A stretch of 64,000 nucleotides of DNA from Streptomyces profundus (GCF_020740535.1 NZ_CP082362.1:2418001-2482000); one strand, 5' to 3'; positions 53,473 through 63,004 are shown, numbered from the stretch's first letter. Numbers and translations are program-made. The notes: a model not told the origin generated them from the letters alone.

Positions 53473-54527
53473 CAGCGGGTCACCCCGGCCGGGGCCAGCG
53501 GTTCGGTGACCGGGAGGGAGGAGTCGGCCGGCAGGCCGAGCGCGGACGGGGGGCGGTTTCTGGCCACCATCTCCGCGCCCAGCGCGGCGACCATCGCCCC
53601 GTTGTCGGTGCACAGCCCCGGGCGGGGCACCCGCAGCGTGATGCCGGCGGCGGCGCACCGCTCCTCGGCCATCGCGCGCAGCCGCGTGTTGGCGGCGACC
53701 CCGCCGCCGATCATCAGATGGTCCACACCCTCGGCGCGGCAGGCGCGGATCGCCTTGCGGGTCAGCACATCGGTGACCGCCTCCTGGAAGGAGGCCGCCA
53801 CATCGGCGACCGGCACGTCGACACCGGCCCTGCGCTGGGTCTCCACCCAGCGCGCGACCGCCGTCTTCAGCCCGGAGAACGAGAAGTCGAACGGCGCGTC
53901 CCTCGGCCCGGTCAGCCCACGGGGGAACGCGATGGCGGCCGGATCCCCGCGCCTGGCCTCGCGGTCGATCGCGGGGCCGCCGGGGAAGCCGAGCCCCAGC
54001 ACCCTGGCGACCTTGTCGAACGCCTCGCCAGCCGCGTCGTCGATGGTGGCGCCCAACGGGCGGACGTCCGTGGTGATGTCGGGCGCCAGCAGCAGCGAGG
54101 AGTGGCCGCCCGAGACCAGCAGCGCCATCGTCGGCTCGGGCAGCGGGCCGTGTTCCAGCTGGTCGACGCAGATGTGCGACGCCAGGTGGTTGACCCCGTA
54201 GAGCGGCTTGTCCAGGGCGTAGGCGTACGCCTTGGCCGCCGAGACGCCGACCAGCAGCGCGCCGGCGAGCCCGGGCCCTGCGGTGACCGCGACCCCGTCC
54301 AGATCGCTCGCCGCGACCCCGGCCTCGGCCAGGGCCCGTTCGATGGTGGGGACCATCGCCTCCAGATGCGCCCGGCTGGCGATCTCCGGCACCACGCCGC
54401 CGTAGCGGGCGTGTTCGTCGACGCTGGAGGCGACGGCGTCGGCCAGCAGCGTGGTCCCCCTGACCACGCCGACGCCCGTCTCGTCGCAGGAGGTCTCGAT
54501 GCCCAGGACCAGTGGTTCGTCAGCCAT
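53472..54527 (-). CDS. tsaD: tRNA t6A37 threonylcarbamoyltransferase TsaD
   Basis: 351 residues of the ASKHA fold. [16 protein letters not shown] start, metal ligands in [21 protein letters not shown], and [14 protein letters not shown] are all conserved, as is [11 protein letters not shown] and [12 protein letters not shown]. It transfers the threonylcarbamoyl group to A37 of ANN-reading tRNAs with TsaB and TsaE, both encoded nearby. It starts three bases after the rimI stop. Confidence 0.97.
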   Translation of the reverse strand: MADEPLVLGIETSCDETGVGVVRGTTLLADAVASSVDEHARYGGVVPEIASRAHLEAMVPTIERALAEAGVAASDLDGVAVTAGPGLAGALLVGVSAAKAYAYALDKPLYGVNHLASHICVDQLEHGPLPEPTMALLVSGGHSSLLLAPDITTDVRPLGATIDDAAGEAFDKVARVLGLGFPGGPAIDREARRGDPAAIAFPRGLTGPRDAPFDFSFSGLKTAVARWVETQRRAGVDVPVADVAASFQEAVTDVLTRKAIRACRAEGVDHLMIGGGVAANTRLRAMAEERCAAAGITLRVPRPGLCTDNGAMVAALGAEMVARNRPPSALGLPADSSLPVTEPLAPAGVTR

Positions 54528-54530
54528 TCC

Positions 54531-55025
54531 TCAGGACTTCCCTCGTGTCGCCTCGGGGGCGAGTTCCTTGCGCATCACCAGCGCGTCCCGGTTGCCGGGC
54601 TGGTAGTAGCCCCGGCGCACGCCGATCTGTCGGAAGCCGAAGCGGGTGTAGAGCCGCTTGGCCGGTTCGTTGTCCACCCGGACCTCCAGCATGACCTCGC
54701 GGCAGCCGAAGGCGCCGGCGCTCTCGATCAGCCGGGTCAGCAGCCTCGCCCCGAGCCCGGTGCCCTGGTGGGCCCCCGTGACGGCGATGCTCATCACCTC
54801 GGCGGTGTCCCCCGCGACGCCGAGGCCCGCGTAGCCGGCCAGGCCCACCTCGTCCGCCGCGTCGGCCACCAGATACTCCCTGGTCGGCTCGGGGCCGCCG
54901 GCGCCGGCCAGTTCGGACCAGAACATGCCCGCCGACCAGGCGTCCTGGGCGAACAGCTCCGCCTCAAGGGCCAGCACGGGCTCGATGTCCCACCAGCGCA
55001 TCGCGCGCAGCACGACCTCCGTCAT
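54531..55025 (-). CDS. rimI: Ribosomal-protein-S18-alanine N-acetyltransferase
   Basis: 164 residues. GNAT fold: LRAMRWWDIEPVLALEAELF, then VMSIAVTGAHQGTGLGARLLTRLIE with the acetyl-CoA loop, EVMLEVRVDNEPAKRLYTRFGF and RRGYYQPGNRDALVMRKEL. Typical of RimI encoded between TsaB and TsaD. It overlaps tsaB by ATGA (55022-55025). Confidence 0.92.
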   Translation of the reverse strand: MTEVVLRAMRWWDIEPVLALEAELFAQDAWSAGMFWSELAGAGGPEPTREYLVADAADEVGLAGYAGLGVAGDTAEVMSIAVTGAHQGTGLGARLLTRLIESAGAFGCREVMLEVRVDNEPAKRLYTRFGFRQIGVRRGYYQPGNRDALVMRKELAPEATRGKS

Positions 55026-55711
55026 CGGCGGGCGACCGCTTCGGCCGGCGGCGGGGTGACGGCCTTGTAGCCGGCCGGCTCCCTGGCGTCCGGGCGGCGC
55101 AGATAGAGCGGCTGGGGCGCGTCAAGATCCTCGCCGGCCGCGAGCCGGCGCGCGGCGAGAGCGGCCAGCGCGCCCGCCGAGGCGTGCGCCGGCAGATCGG
55201 GTCGCGCGCCGGGGAAGGAGTCCGGGTAGAGCGCCCCGCCGGCGCCCACCACCGGGCGGCCCGCGACCCGTTCGGCGATCTCGGCCGGCTTGTCGACGGC
55301 CGGGCCTTCGAGGCGGGTCACGGCGTCCGCGTAGCCGGCCCAGTAGACCTCCTTGCGGCGGGCGTCCGTCGCCACCACGAACGGCTCGTCGAGACCGGCG
55401 GCGAACGCGACGCCGTCCAGCGTGCAGACGCCGTACACCGGCAGCGAACGGGCCGCGCCCAGCGCCGCCGCCGTCACCAGGCCGACCCGCAGCCCCGTGT
55501 AGGGCCCGGGCCCGGTGCCGGCGACCAGCCCCGTGACCTCGTCGAGCCCGCGCCCGGCCTCGGTCAGCACCCGGTCGACGGCCGGCATCAGCAACTCCCC
55601 GTGTCTGCGGGCGTCCACCCGCTCCACGGCGGCGAGGACGCGGTCCGCGTCCGCGTCGAACAGGGCGACCGTGACGGCCGGGGTGGCGGTGTCCATGGCG
55701 AGCAGCAGCAC
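55022..55711 (-). CDS. tsaB: tRNA threonylcarbamoyladenosine biosynthesis protein TsaB
   Basis: 229 residues. LLAMDTATPAVTVALFD is the ASKHA start, with GLVAGTGPGPYTGLRVGLVTAAALGAA as the family core and PFVVATDARRKEVYWAGY in the middle. GTG at 55711 is chosen because TACGCT ends six bases before it (leaderless) and homology begins there; the upstream in-frame extension overlaps the divergent gene. The C-terminal 90 residues are less conserved. Confidence 0.92.
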   Translation of the reverse strand: MLLLAMDTATPAVTVALFDADADRVLAAVERVDARRHGELLMPAVDRVLTEAGRGLDEVTGLVAGTGPGPYTGLRVGLVTAAALGAARSLPVYGVCTLDGVAFAAGLDEPFVVATDARRKEVYWAGYADAVTRLEGPAVDKPAEIAERVAGRPVVGAGGALYPDSFPGARPDLPAHASAGALAALAARRLAAGEDLDAPQPLYLRRPDAREPAGYKAVTPPPAEAVARR

Positions 55712-55837
55712 GCAGCAAGCGTACGGCTCCGCCGGGGGGCCGCCGACGCCTGGTAGCGTCGACGGGCGCGGAACCGCATCCGCGCGTCCGACCCGTCGCG
55801 AAGGCGGCGTCCGCATCGCGAAAGGCGGCAACGAACC

Positions 55838-56446
55838 GTGGCGCGCCACAGCTCAGGCTCAAGCTCCGGTGTCTTCGTCACCGCACTGACCGCCGCGGCG
55901 CTCGCCGTCGTCGGCTTCTTCGCGTACCAGGCGTCGGCCGCCGACAACTGGCCGCCCAGCACGCCCGCCGCGCCGCCCGCCGAGGAGACCGAGGGCGGCA
56001 GCGACAACGCGGACGGCGGCGCCGATGGCGGCGTCGTGGACGAACAGCCGGCGCTGCCGGCCGAGTCGGGCGAGGGCCGCCGCGTGGTGTACGCGCTGGA
56101 GCAGCGGCGCATCTGGCTGGTCGACGAGAGCGAGGACGGCACGGGCGAGGCCGTCACCAGGACGTACGAGGTCTTCCCCAGCTCCCAGAGCCCGGATCCC
56201 GGCAGCTATGCCATCACCTCCCGCTGGGAGCAGGGCACCGGCTCCGACGGGGTGGCGATCGAGCACTCGGTGATCTTCCACACGGCCGACGACGGAACGG
56301 TGTTCGGCTTCTCGGCGGCGGTCGACGGCTCCACGCCCAACCCCGAGGCCAGCCAGCGCACCGGCGCCGTCCGTCAGACGCGCGCCGACGGCGAGGTGAT
56401 GTGGGAGTTCGCCACCGAGGGCTCCGTCGTCGTGGTGGTGCCCTGA
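55838..56446 (+). CDS. Membrane-anchored L,D-transpeptidase-like protein without the catalytic Cys
   Basis: 202 residues. Signal-anchor VFVTALTAAALAVVGFFAYQAS, an acidic linker, then RRVVYALEQRRIWLVDE, RTYEVFPSSQSPDPGSYAI, AIEHSVIFHT and TGAVRQTRADGEVMWEFATEGSVVVVV. The pattern parallels YkuD L,D-transpeptidases (GCVR in the active site, then ADA...FAxxGTxVVV), but the Cys is Ala and the preceding His is missing. So it may be a substrate-binding relative, not an enzyme. GTG start; located between tsaB and tsaE on the opposite strand. Confidence 0.7.
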   Translation: MARHSSGSSSGVFVTALTAAALAVVGFFAYQASAADNWPPSTPAAPPAEETEGGSDNADGGADGGVVDEQPALPAESGEGRRVVYALEQRRIWLVDESEDGTGEAVTRTYEVFPSSQSPDPGSYAITSRWEQGTGSDGVAIEHSVIFHTADDGTVFGFSAAVDGSTPNPEASQRTGAVRQTRADGEVMWEFATEGSVVVVVP

Positions 56447-56465
56447 TCCGGGAAGCCGGGGCCGG

Positions 56466-56987
56466 TCAGCCGGCCAGGCCGGCCGCCAGGTCCACGCCCT
56501 GCCAACGGGGGCCGACGGCCCGGAAGGTGACCTCGCGGGGGTCTTCGGCGCCCTCGCCGGCGGGGGCCTGTGTCAGGGCGCGGTGGATCACCACGTGCAG
56601 CCGGTCGTCGGCCAGCTCCTCGACGCGGTCCTCGCCCCACTCCACCACCACCACCGACTCCGGCAGCGCCACGTCCAGGTCGAGGTCCGCCATCTCGTCC
56701 AGGCCGCCGCCGAGACGGTAGGCGTCCACATGGACCAGCGGCGGCCCCCCGGCGAGCGGGGGGTGCACCCTGGCGATCACGAAGGTGGGCGAGGTGACGG
56801 CGCCCCGCACCCCGAGCCCGGCGCCGAGGCCCCGGGCGAGTGTGGTCTTGCCGGCGCCCAACTCCCCGCTCAGCAGCACCAGATCACCGGCCCTCAGCAG
56901 GCCGGCCAGCCGCCGGCCAAGATCGGTCATCTCCTCCGGCGTCGGCACGGTGCGGCGCGTGGACGTCTCAGTCAGCTGGTGGCCCAT
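56466..56987 (-). CDS. tsaE: tRNA t6A biosynthesis ATPase TsaE
   Basis: 173 residues. P-loop LSGELGAGKTTLARGLGAGLGV, SPTFVIARVHPP and VDAYRLGG with VVVVEWGEDRVEELADDRLHV are the TsaE blocks. It supports the TsaB-TsaD cycle. It overlaps the preceding hydrolase gene by 20 bases. Confidence 0.93.
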   Translation of the reverse strand: MGHQLTETSTRRTVPTPEEMTDLGRRLAGLLRAGDLVLLSGELGAGKTTLARGLGAGLGVRGAVTSPTFVIARVHPPLAGGPPLVHVDAYRLGGGLDEMADLDLDVALPESVVVVEWGEDRVEELADDRLHVVIHRALTQAPAGEGAEDPREVTFRAVGPRWQGVDLAAGLAG

Positions 56988-58074
56988 GGGAGCCGATGCT
57001 ACGCGCGAGCAGCTCGGCGAGGTGCGCGTTCACCAGCTCGGGAGCCTCAAGCGGCACCAGATGGCCGGCGCCCGGCAGCGTCACCGAGGTGGCGACCGGC
57101 AGCTCGGCGGCGATCCGCTCGCTGTGCGCGGGCGGCGTGATCTCGTCCAGGGAGCCGACCAGCACCAGCGTCGGCAGCTCCTCGGCGAGCGCGCGCAGCG
57201 TGGTCAGCGCGTCCCAGGTGGCGTGTTCGGCGAACGCCGGATAGAACTCGGCGACCACATCGATCGGCACCGACTCGATGAGCCGCTCGGCGAACCTGGC
57301 GACACCAGGGTCGACCTGGTCGGGATCGCCGAAGGAGTAGCGGCGGATCAGCCCGGCGTAGAGGTCGCCGACCGTGCGGCGCCCCCGTTCCACCAGCTCG
57401 GCCTGGGAGCCGAGGGCGCGCAGCACCCCGGGCAGCACCCGGCGAGCGGCGCGCACGGCGAGCGGCGGGAAGCCGTAGGTGACCTCGCCCAGATCGCCTG
57501 CCGAGGTGCTCAGCAGGGCGACGCCGGCGACCCGGCGGGCGACCAGGTCGGGGAAGCGCTGCACCAACGCCAGCACCGTCATGCCGCCCATCGAGTGCCC
57601 GACGAGCACGATCGGCCCCTCGGGCGCGGCGGCGTCCAGCACCGCGCGCAGATCGCGGCCCAACTGGTCGATGGGCAACGGCTCCCCGCGCTCCCGTTGC
57701 GCGCGCCCGGGCGCGGAACGCCCGTGCCCGCGCTGGTCCCAGTAGACGGCGCGCACCCGGCCGCGCAGCGCGGCGCGTTGGAAGTGCCACACGTCCTGGC
57801 TGAGGCAGTAGCCGTGGCAGAACACCACGGTCGGTGCCCCCGTCCGACCGACGTCGGCTATCTCGTCCGTCTCGTAGTGCAGCGGGGTGCCGTCGTCGGC
57901 GATCGCCGTGCCCGGGGTGCCGCGCAGGCCGCCGAACGGGCCGGCCGCGTCCAGCGCCTGCCGGGCCTGGCGGCGCACCGAACGGCTGACGGTGAGCCGT
58001 TCCACGGCGACCGTGGTGGCCACGGCGCCCAGCGCGACGCCGGCTATCCCGACCCGCCTCGCCCAACCGTTCAC
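56968..58074 (-). CDS. Alpha/beta hydrolase
   Basis: 368 residues. An N-terminal membrane-like segment (VGIAGVALGAVATTVAVERL) is followed by the hydrolase fold: VVFCHGYCLSQDVWHFQ (oxyanion), YWDQRGHGRSAPG, nucleophile elbow LVGHSMGGMTVLAL, acid in VLVGSLDEITPPAHS and the His in GAGHLVPLE. All triad residues are present. Substrate unknown. GTG at 58074, seven bases after the alr stop; it is part of the alr-tsaE run. Confidence 0.88.
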   Translation of the reverse strand: MNGWARRVGIAGVALGAVATTVAVERLTVSRSVRRQARQALDAAGPFGGLRGTPGTAIADDGTPLHYETDEIADVGRTGAPTVVFCHGYCLSQDVWHFQRAALRGRVRAVYWDQRGHGRSAPGRAQRERGEPLPIDQLGRDLRAVLDAAAPEGPIVLVGHSMGGMTVLALVQRFPDLVARRVAGVALLSTSAGDLGEVTYGFPPLAVRAARRVLPGVLRALGSQAELVERGRRTVGDLYAGLIRRYSFGDPDQVDPGVARFAERLIESVPIDVVAEFYPAFAEHATWDALTTLRALAEELPTLVLVGSLDEITPPAHSERIAAELPVATSVTLPGAGHLVPLEAPELVNAHLAELLARSIGSHGPPAD

Positions 58075-58081
58075 CTGGCGC

Positions 58082-59287
58082 TCACCCCGCCGGCTCCCCC
58101 GGCGCCGGCTCGACCCCGTGGTAGACGCGGGGGACGCGCGGCCCGATCCGGGTGACGATCTCGTAGCCGATGGTGCCCACGGCGCGCGCCCAGTCCTCCG
58201 CCGTCGGCTCGCCCCGGTCGCCCGGGCCGAAGAGCAGCGCCTCGTCGCCGACCCGCGCGGTGTCCCCGCCGAGGTCCACCACGAACTGGTCCATCGCGAC
58301 CCGCCCCGCCACCGTGCGCCACTTCCCGGCGACCAGCACGGGGCCGCTGCCCGACGCGTGCCGGGGGACGCCGTCCGCGTAGCCGGCCGGCACCAGCGCC
58401 AGGGTGGTCGGGCCAGGGGTGGTGTAGTGGTGGCCGTAGCTGACGCCGTGCCCGCCCGGCACCCGCTTGACGGCGGCCAGCGCGGCGCGCAGCGTCATCA
58501 CCGGGCGCAGGCCGAAGTCCTCGGGGGTGCCGACCTCGGCGGACGGCGAGAGGCCGTAGATCGAGACGCCGGTCCGCACCAGGTCGTAGTGCGCGTCCGG
58601 CAGGGTCAACGTGCCGGGCGAGTTCGCCAGATGGCGCACCTCGGGGCGGAGCCCGGCCCGCTCGGCGGTGGCCAACGCCTCGGCGAACACGGTCTGTTGG
58701 GCTTTGATCGACGGATGCCCCGGCTCGTCGGCGCAGGCCAGGTGCGACCAGAGCCCGGTGACGCTGACCTCGCCCGACGCCTCGGCGGCGCGCGCAGCGG
58801 CGACCAGCGCCGGCCAGTCGGCCGGCGGGGCGCCGTTGCGGCCGAGACCGGTGTCCGCCTTGAGCTGCACCCTGGCCGGCCGGCCGGCCGCGCGGGCGGC
58901 CTCGACGGCGGCTTCCAGCGCCCAGAGGCCGCTGACGGAGACGTCGATATCGGCCTCGACCGCCTGCCGCCAGGGCCCTTCGGGCGTCCACAGCCAGCAC
59001 AGCACCCGGCCCCGGTCGCCGGCCGCGCGCAGCGCGAGCGCCTCCGCCGGCGTCGCCGTGCCCAGCCAACCGGCGCCGGCGGCGCGGGCGGCGCGGGCGC
59101 ACGGCACCATGCCGTGGCCATAGCCGTCGGCCTTGACCACGGCCATCAGTTCGGCGCCGCCGGTCAGCCGGCCGCGCAGCGCGCGCACGTTGGAACGCAG
59201 GGCGGCCAGGTCGATGTCCGCGCGGAGCGCGGCACTCCGAGCCGGCGCTGCGGGCCCCGCGGGCGCGGTGGGTGCGTCGTCGTTCAT
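58082..59287 (-). CDS. alr: Alanine racemase
   Basis: 401 residues. PLP Lys in LMAVVKADGYGHGMVPCARA, RVQLKADTGLGRNG, VSYGHHYTTPGPTTLALVPAGYADG with the second-base Tyr, and DQFVVDLGG. It produces D-Ala for peptidoglycan. ATG at 59287 with a weak GGTGGG close by; the frame is open to 61147 but that part is low-complexity. Divergent from nnrD. Confidence 0.95.
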   Translation of the reverse strand: MNDDAPTAPAGPAAPARSAALRADIDLAALRSNVRALRGRLTGGAELMAVVKADGYGHGMVPCARAARAAGAGWLGTATPAEALALRAAGDRGRVLCWLWTPEGPWRQAVEADIDVSVSGLWALEAAVEAARAAGRPARVQLKADTGLGRNGAPPADWPALVAAARAAEASGEVSVTGLWSHLACADEPGHPSIKAQQTVFAEALATAERAGLRPEVRHLANSPGTLTLPDAHYDLVRTGVSIYGLSPSAEVGTPEDFGLRPVMTLRAALAAVKRVPGGHGVSYGHHYTTPGPTTLALVPAGYADGVPRHASGSGPVLVAGKWRTVAGRVAMDQFVVDLGGDTARVGDEALLFGPGDRGEPTAEDWARAVGTIGYEIVTRIGPRVPRVYHGVEPAPGEPAG

Positions 59288-59383
59288 CGCCCACCAGTGT
59301 CGCAGGAGCCCGCCGCGCGCGGGGACCCCTCCCGCTGGTGCGGGGCCGTGCCGGCGCGGTGCGCGGGGGCCAGACTGGGTCCC

Positions 59384-60862
59384 ATGAGGACTGCTTACCG
59401 AGCCGAGACCGTGCGCGACGCCGAACACGCCCTGCTGGCGCGGCTCCCCGAAGGCACGTTGATGGACCGGGCCGCCGCCGGTCTCGCCGCCGTCTGCGCC
59501 GGGCTGCTCAGGGCCGGTGGGCGGCGCGCCGCCCACCGGGTGGTGCTGCTGGTCGGCAGCGGCGACAACGGGGGCGACGCGCTCTATGCCGGCGCCCGGC
59601 TGACCCGGCGCGGCGTCGGCGTGACGGCGCTGCTGCTGACCCCCGACCGGGCGCATCGGGGCGGTCTTGCCGCGCTGCGCGCCGCCGGCGGGCGGAGCCT
59701 TGAGGTCGCGGACGCGGCCGACGCGGAGCTGACCGCGCTGCTGGGGCGGGCCTCGCTGGTGGTGGACGGGATCGTCGGCATCGGCGGCAGGGGCGGACTG
59801 CGGCCGGCCGCCGCCGAGTTGGCGCGGCTGGTGGCCGGGAGCGGGGCGCCGGTGGTCGCCGTGGACCTGCCCAGCGGGGTGAACGCCGACACGGGCGAGG
59901 TGACGGGCCCCGCCGTGCGCGCCACCACGACGGTCACCTTCGGCACCCACAAGCCGGGGCTGCTGATCGACCCGGCGCGCGACCACGCCGGCGAGGTGCT
60001 GCTGGTGGACATCGGCCTCGGGCCGCTGCTGCCGGCCGAGCCCGAGGTGGCGGCGCTGACCGCGGCGGAGGTCGCCGCGCTGCTGCCCCGCCCCACGGGG
60101 GAGAGCGACAAGTACCGGCGCGGCGTGCTCGGCGTCGCCGCCGGCTCGGCCCGCTACCCGGGCGCCGCGGTGCTCACCGTCGGCGGCGCGCTGCACGGCG
60201 GCGTCGGCGCCGTCCGGTACGCGGGGCCCGCCTGCGACGCGGTGATCGCCCGCTACCCGGAGGCGCTGGTCACCTCGGGCACGCCGGCCGAGGCGGGCCG
60301 GGTGCAGGCGTGGGCGGTGGGCCCCGGGCTCGGCGACCGCCCTGACGCGGCGCGGGTGCTGGACGAGGCGCTGGCCGCCGATGTGCCGCTGTTGCTGGAC
60401 GCCGACGCGCTGCACGGCCTGGACGAGGCCAGGGTCCGCGCCCGCTCGGCGCCGACCCTGCTCACCCCGCACGCGGGCGAGGCGGCGGCGCTGCTCGGCC
60501 GCGACCGAGCCCGGGTGGAGAGCCAACGATTGGCCTCCGTCCGGGAGTTGGCGGAGCGCTTCGGGGCTACCGCGCTGCTGAAGGGCTCCACCACGGTGAT
60601 CGCCGGCCCCGCCGGCGGCCCGGTGCTGGTCAACGACACCGGCACCCCCTGGCTGGCGACCGCCGGCAGCGGGGACGTCCTCTCGGGCCTGGCCGGCGGG
60701 CTGTTGGCCGCCGGCCTCCCGGCCAGGGAGGCGGCGGCGGTGGCCGCCCACCTCCACGGCCGCGCCGGCCGCCGGGCCCCCCTCCCCCCGACGGCCTCCA
60801 CCCTCACGGAGAGCCTCCCCACGGTCTGGCGCGAGCTGCTGGACGACCGCCGAGACGGTTGA
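59384..60862 (+). CDS. nnrD: Bifunctional NAD(P)H-hydrate epimerase / ADP-dependent dehydratase
   Basis: 492 residues. The YjeF-N epimerase half has LVGSGDNGGDALYAGARL, DGIVGIGGRGG and VVAVDLPSGVNADTG. The C-terminal dehydratase half has DKYRRGVLGVAAGS, AVGPGLGD, LLTPHAGEAAALLG, ALLKGSTTVI and TAGSGDVLSGLAGGLL. It repairs damaged NAD(P)H. CAGACT lies seven bases before the ATG at 59384, giving a leaderless mRNA. In many actinomycetes it sits in line with alr and acpS; here it is divergent from alr and converges on acpS. Confidence 0.93.
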   Translation: MRTAYRAETVRDAEHALLARLPEGTLMDRAAAGLAAVCAGLLRAGGRRAAHRVVLLVGSGDNGGDALYAGARLTRRGVGVTALLLTPDRAHRGGLAALRAAGGRSLEVADAADAELTALLGRASLVVDGIVGIGGRGGLRPAAAELARLVAGSGAPVVAVDLPSGVNADTGEVTGPAVRATTTVTFGTHKPGLLIDPARDHAGEVLLVDIGLGPLLPAEPEVAALTAAEVAALLPRPTGESDKYRRGVLGVAAGSARYPGAAVLTVGGALHGGVGAVRYAGPACDAVIARYPEALVTSGTPAEAGRVQAWAVGPGLGDRPDAARVLDEALAADVPLLLDADALHGLDEARVRARSAPTLLTPHAGEAAALLGRDRARVESQRLASVRELAERFGATALLKGSTTVIAGPAGGPVLVNDTGTPWLATAGSGDVLSGLAGGLLAAGLPAREAAAVAAHLHGRAGRRAPLPPTASTLTESLPTVWRELLDDRRDG

Positions 60863-61310
60863 GCCGCGGTGCGCTTGCCGCGCGATGCGCTTGCCACGCG
60901 GGCTTGGCGGCGGCAGGTGGCCACGGGACGAGGACCGGCTCGGCAACGGTGCGCTCGCCACGCAGTGCGCTCGCCGCGCGGGCTTGGCAGCGAGGCCAGC
61001 AGTGCGCTCGCCACGCGATGCGCTTGCCACGCGGGCTTGGCGGCGGAGCCGGCGGTGCGCTCGCCACGCGATGCGCTTGCCGCGCGGGCTTGGCGGCGGC
61101 AGGTGGCCACGGGACGAGGACCGGCTCGGCAGCCGTGCGCTCGCCACGCGATGCGCTCGCCACGCGGGCTGAGCGGCGGCAGGTGGCCACGGGACGAGGA
61201 CCGGCTCGGCAGCCGTGCGCTCGCCACACGGTGCGCTTGCCGCGCGGGCTGAGCGGCGGAGCCAGCGGCAGCAAGGGCGAGCAGGCCCGACAACACCGGC
61301 GCACGGCCCA

Positions 61311-61486
61311 CGCAGGAGCGGTCACCACGCCGCGTGCCCTGCCGGCCGAGCGAAGCGCCGCCCGCGCGGGGCGGGCGGCCGACTACCTGAACCGGCCGCC
61401 GAAGCGGCCCAACCCAACCGCCCCGCACGACGGACACCCGGCCCGCCCGCCGAGCGAAGCGCTGCCCACGCGGGCAAGCGAGGCGC
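61311..61486. repeat. 176-bp direct repeat, copy 1
   Basis: Starts CGCAGGAGCGGTCACCACGC and ends GCGGGCAAGCGAGGCGC. Copy 2 begins 371 bases downstream, with one difference noted (GCCGAGC versus GCCGGGC). Confidence 0.85.
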
Positions 61487-61681
61487 GGGGCGGACGGCCG
61501 ACCATCTGAAGCGGTCCAACCCCGCCACCCGTGCGGGGCCGGCAACGGCAGGTGGCCGGCGGCGCGCTTGACGCATGAGCCGTCAACCATCGAGCGCACA
61601 GACCCGACAGCGCGCGCCACACCGGCCGGACAACAGCAAGTAGCCGCCCCCGGAGCCAACGACACCAAGGCCGCAGGCCCG

Positions 61682-61857
61682 CGCAGGAGCGGTCACCACG
61701 CCGCGTGCCCTGCCGGCCGGGCGAAGCGCCGCCCGCGCGGGGCGGGCGGCCGACTACCTGAACCGGCCGCCGAAGCGGCCCAACCCAACCGCCCCGCACG
61801 ACGGACACCCGGCCCGCCCGCCGAGCGAAGCGCTGCCCACGCGGGCAAGCGAGGCGC
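61682..61857. repeat. 176-bp direct repeat, copy 2
   Basis: Nearly identical to 61311-61486. The 195 bases between the copies contain a different sequence, so this is a dispersed or partly eroded tandem duplication. Confidence 0.85.
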
Positions 61858-61910
61858 CGCCCGCCCGAACCGGCCCGACGCCACCGCCCGCGCGGCGGCG
61901 GGTGGGTGGC

Positions 61911-62303
61911 CTAGCCGGCCGCGGGCCGACCGGTTTCGCCCTCGGCGATCACCACGGCCGAGGCGATCCCCGCGTCGTGGCTGAGCGAGATGTGCCAGCC
62001 GGTGACGCCCAGCGCCTCGGCGCGGGCCGCGACCGTGCCGCGCACCTCAAGGCGCGGGCGGCCCGAGTCGGTCTGGATCACCTCGGCGTCCGTCCAGCGC
62101 AGCCCGCCGGGCGCGCCCAGCGCCTTGGCCAGGGCCTCCTTCGCGGCGAACCTGGCGGCCAGCGAGGCGACGCCGCGCCGTTCACCGCCGGGCAGCCACA
62201 GCTCCGCCTCGACGAAGAGCCGGCGTGCCAACCCCGGTGTCCGGTCAAGGGATCGGCCGAAGCGTTCGATCTCGGCCACGTCGATGCCCACGCCCACGAT
62301 CAT
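61911..62303 (-). CDS. acpS: Holo-[acyl-carrier-protein] synthase
   Basis: 130 residues. [16 protein letters not shown] carries the metal-binding Asp, [13 protein letters not shown] the Glu and Lys, and [17 protein letters not shown] the C-terminal block. It transfers phosphopantetheine from CoA to acyl carrier protein. The ATG overlaps the stop of the GlmS-like gene (ATGA, 62300-62303). Confidence 0.95.
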   Translation of the reverse strand: MIVGVGIDVAEIERFGRSLDRTPGLARRLFVEAELWLPGGERRGVASLAARFAAKEALAKALGAPGGLRWTDAEVIQTDSGRPRLEVRGTVAARAEALGVTGWHISLSHDAGIASAVVIAEGETGRPAAG

Positions 62304-63004
62304 GCGCGCAGCACGCCCCCCTCCGCGTCGGTGATCTCGCACCCGACCTCGTCCCACTCCCGGCGCAGCAGCACGACCTGCTCGCCGGGGGTGCCGTCGA
62401 GGCGGAGCACCTCCCCGGTGGGCTGGGCGGCGAACGCCGCCTCGTCCGAGGCGACCAGCGCCTCGCCCACGCCGAGGCCGACCGTCAGCGGCAGCCCGCG
62501 TCGGGCCGCGACCAGCGTGTCGGGGGCGTCCGCGTGCAGGGCCAGCAGCGCGAAGTCGCCGCGCAGCGCGCGGCAGACCTGGCGCATCGCCTCGGCGGGA
62601 TCGGCGGCGGACGAGAACGCCTCGGCGAAGAGGTGCGCCCCCGCCTCGCCGGGGTCGCCCCCGCGCATGGCGTGGCCCCTGGCCGTCAACTCGGCGGTCA
62701 GAGCGGGGAGGTTGACCACCTCGCCGGCCAGCGCGACGGCGACCCGCCCCGCCTCGTCCAGCTGGGGCCTGCCGGCCAGGCCGAGGCCGCAGCCGCCGCT
62801 GGGCAGCGGGCGCAGCCGCAGCGCCTCGTCCAGGGCGGCCAGGGGCCCGTCGGCGACGCAGGTCCCGAGGCCACCGCCGTCGGCCAGCACCGCGACGCCC
62901 CAGCCGCCCGCCGCCGGCTCGCCCGGCGGGCCGAGACCGGCCAGCTGGGCGAGCACCACATCGAGGGCCGACCGCACACCCGTGTATCCGACGATCCCGC
63001 ACAT
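62300..63004 (-). CDS. Stand-alone, degenerate GlmS-like glutamine amidotransferase domain
   Basis: 234 residues starting [24 protein letters not shown], which is the exact start of GlmS, with the N-terminal nucleophile Cys. There are no SIS isomerase domains; full GlmS is about 600 residues. The glutamine-site motifs are eroded: RWATHG is replaced by a GRPQLDEAG segment, HNGIIEN by LAGEVVN, and the Ser-x-Thr-Asp-Thr-Glu block by [12 protein letters not shown] at 63004; it overlaps acpS by four bases and is divergent from coaA. It is probably a non-catalytic or altered paralogue retained near the true glmS region. Confidence 0.82.
   Translation of the reverse strand: MCGIVGYTGVRSALDVVLAQLAGLGPPGEPAAGGWGVAVLADGGGLGTCVADGPLAALDEALRLRPLPSGGCGLGLAGRPQLDEAGRVAVALAGEVVNLPALTAELTARGHAMRGGDPGEAGAHLFAEAFSSAADPAEAMRQVCRALRGDFALLALHADAPDTLVAARRGLPLTVGLGVGEALVASDEAAFAAQPTGEVLRLDGTPGEQVVLLRREWDEVGCEITDAEGGVLRA

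Larger units (their letters stand above)
60863..61910. repeat. 1-kb repeat-filled spacer between nnrD and acpS
   Basis: Three families of repeats are visible. Many GCGCT(T/C)GCC(A/G)CGCG units fill 60870-61260. Three copies of a 60-base block with GGTGGCCACGGGACGAGGAC begin near 60900, 61086 and 61166. Two near-identical 176-base copies are listed separately. Long open frames exist on both strands but are repetitive (Arg/Ala/His/Gly) and lack binding sites, so they are not called. Confidence 0.75.

Noticed and set aside
60870..61260. CRISPR array
   Set aside because: Repeats are adjacent or nested, with no constant-length unique spacers and no cas genes.
60859..61668. Repetitive open frames in the nnrD-acpS spacer as a real repeat protein
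   Set aside because: Open on both strands and several frames at once, as expected from GC-rich repeats; no binding site or signal peptide.
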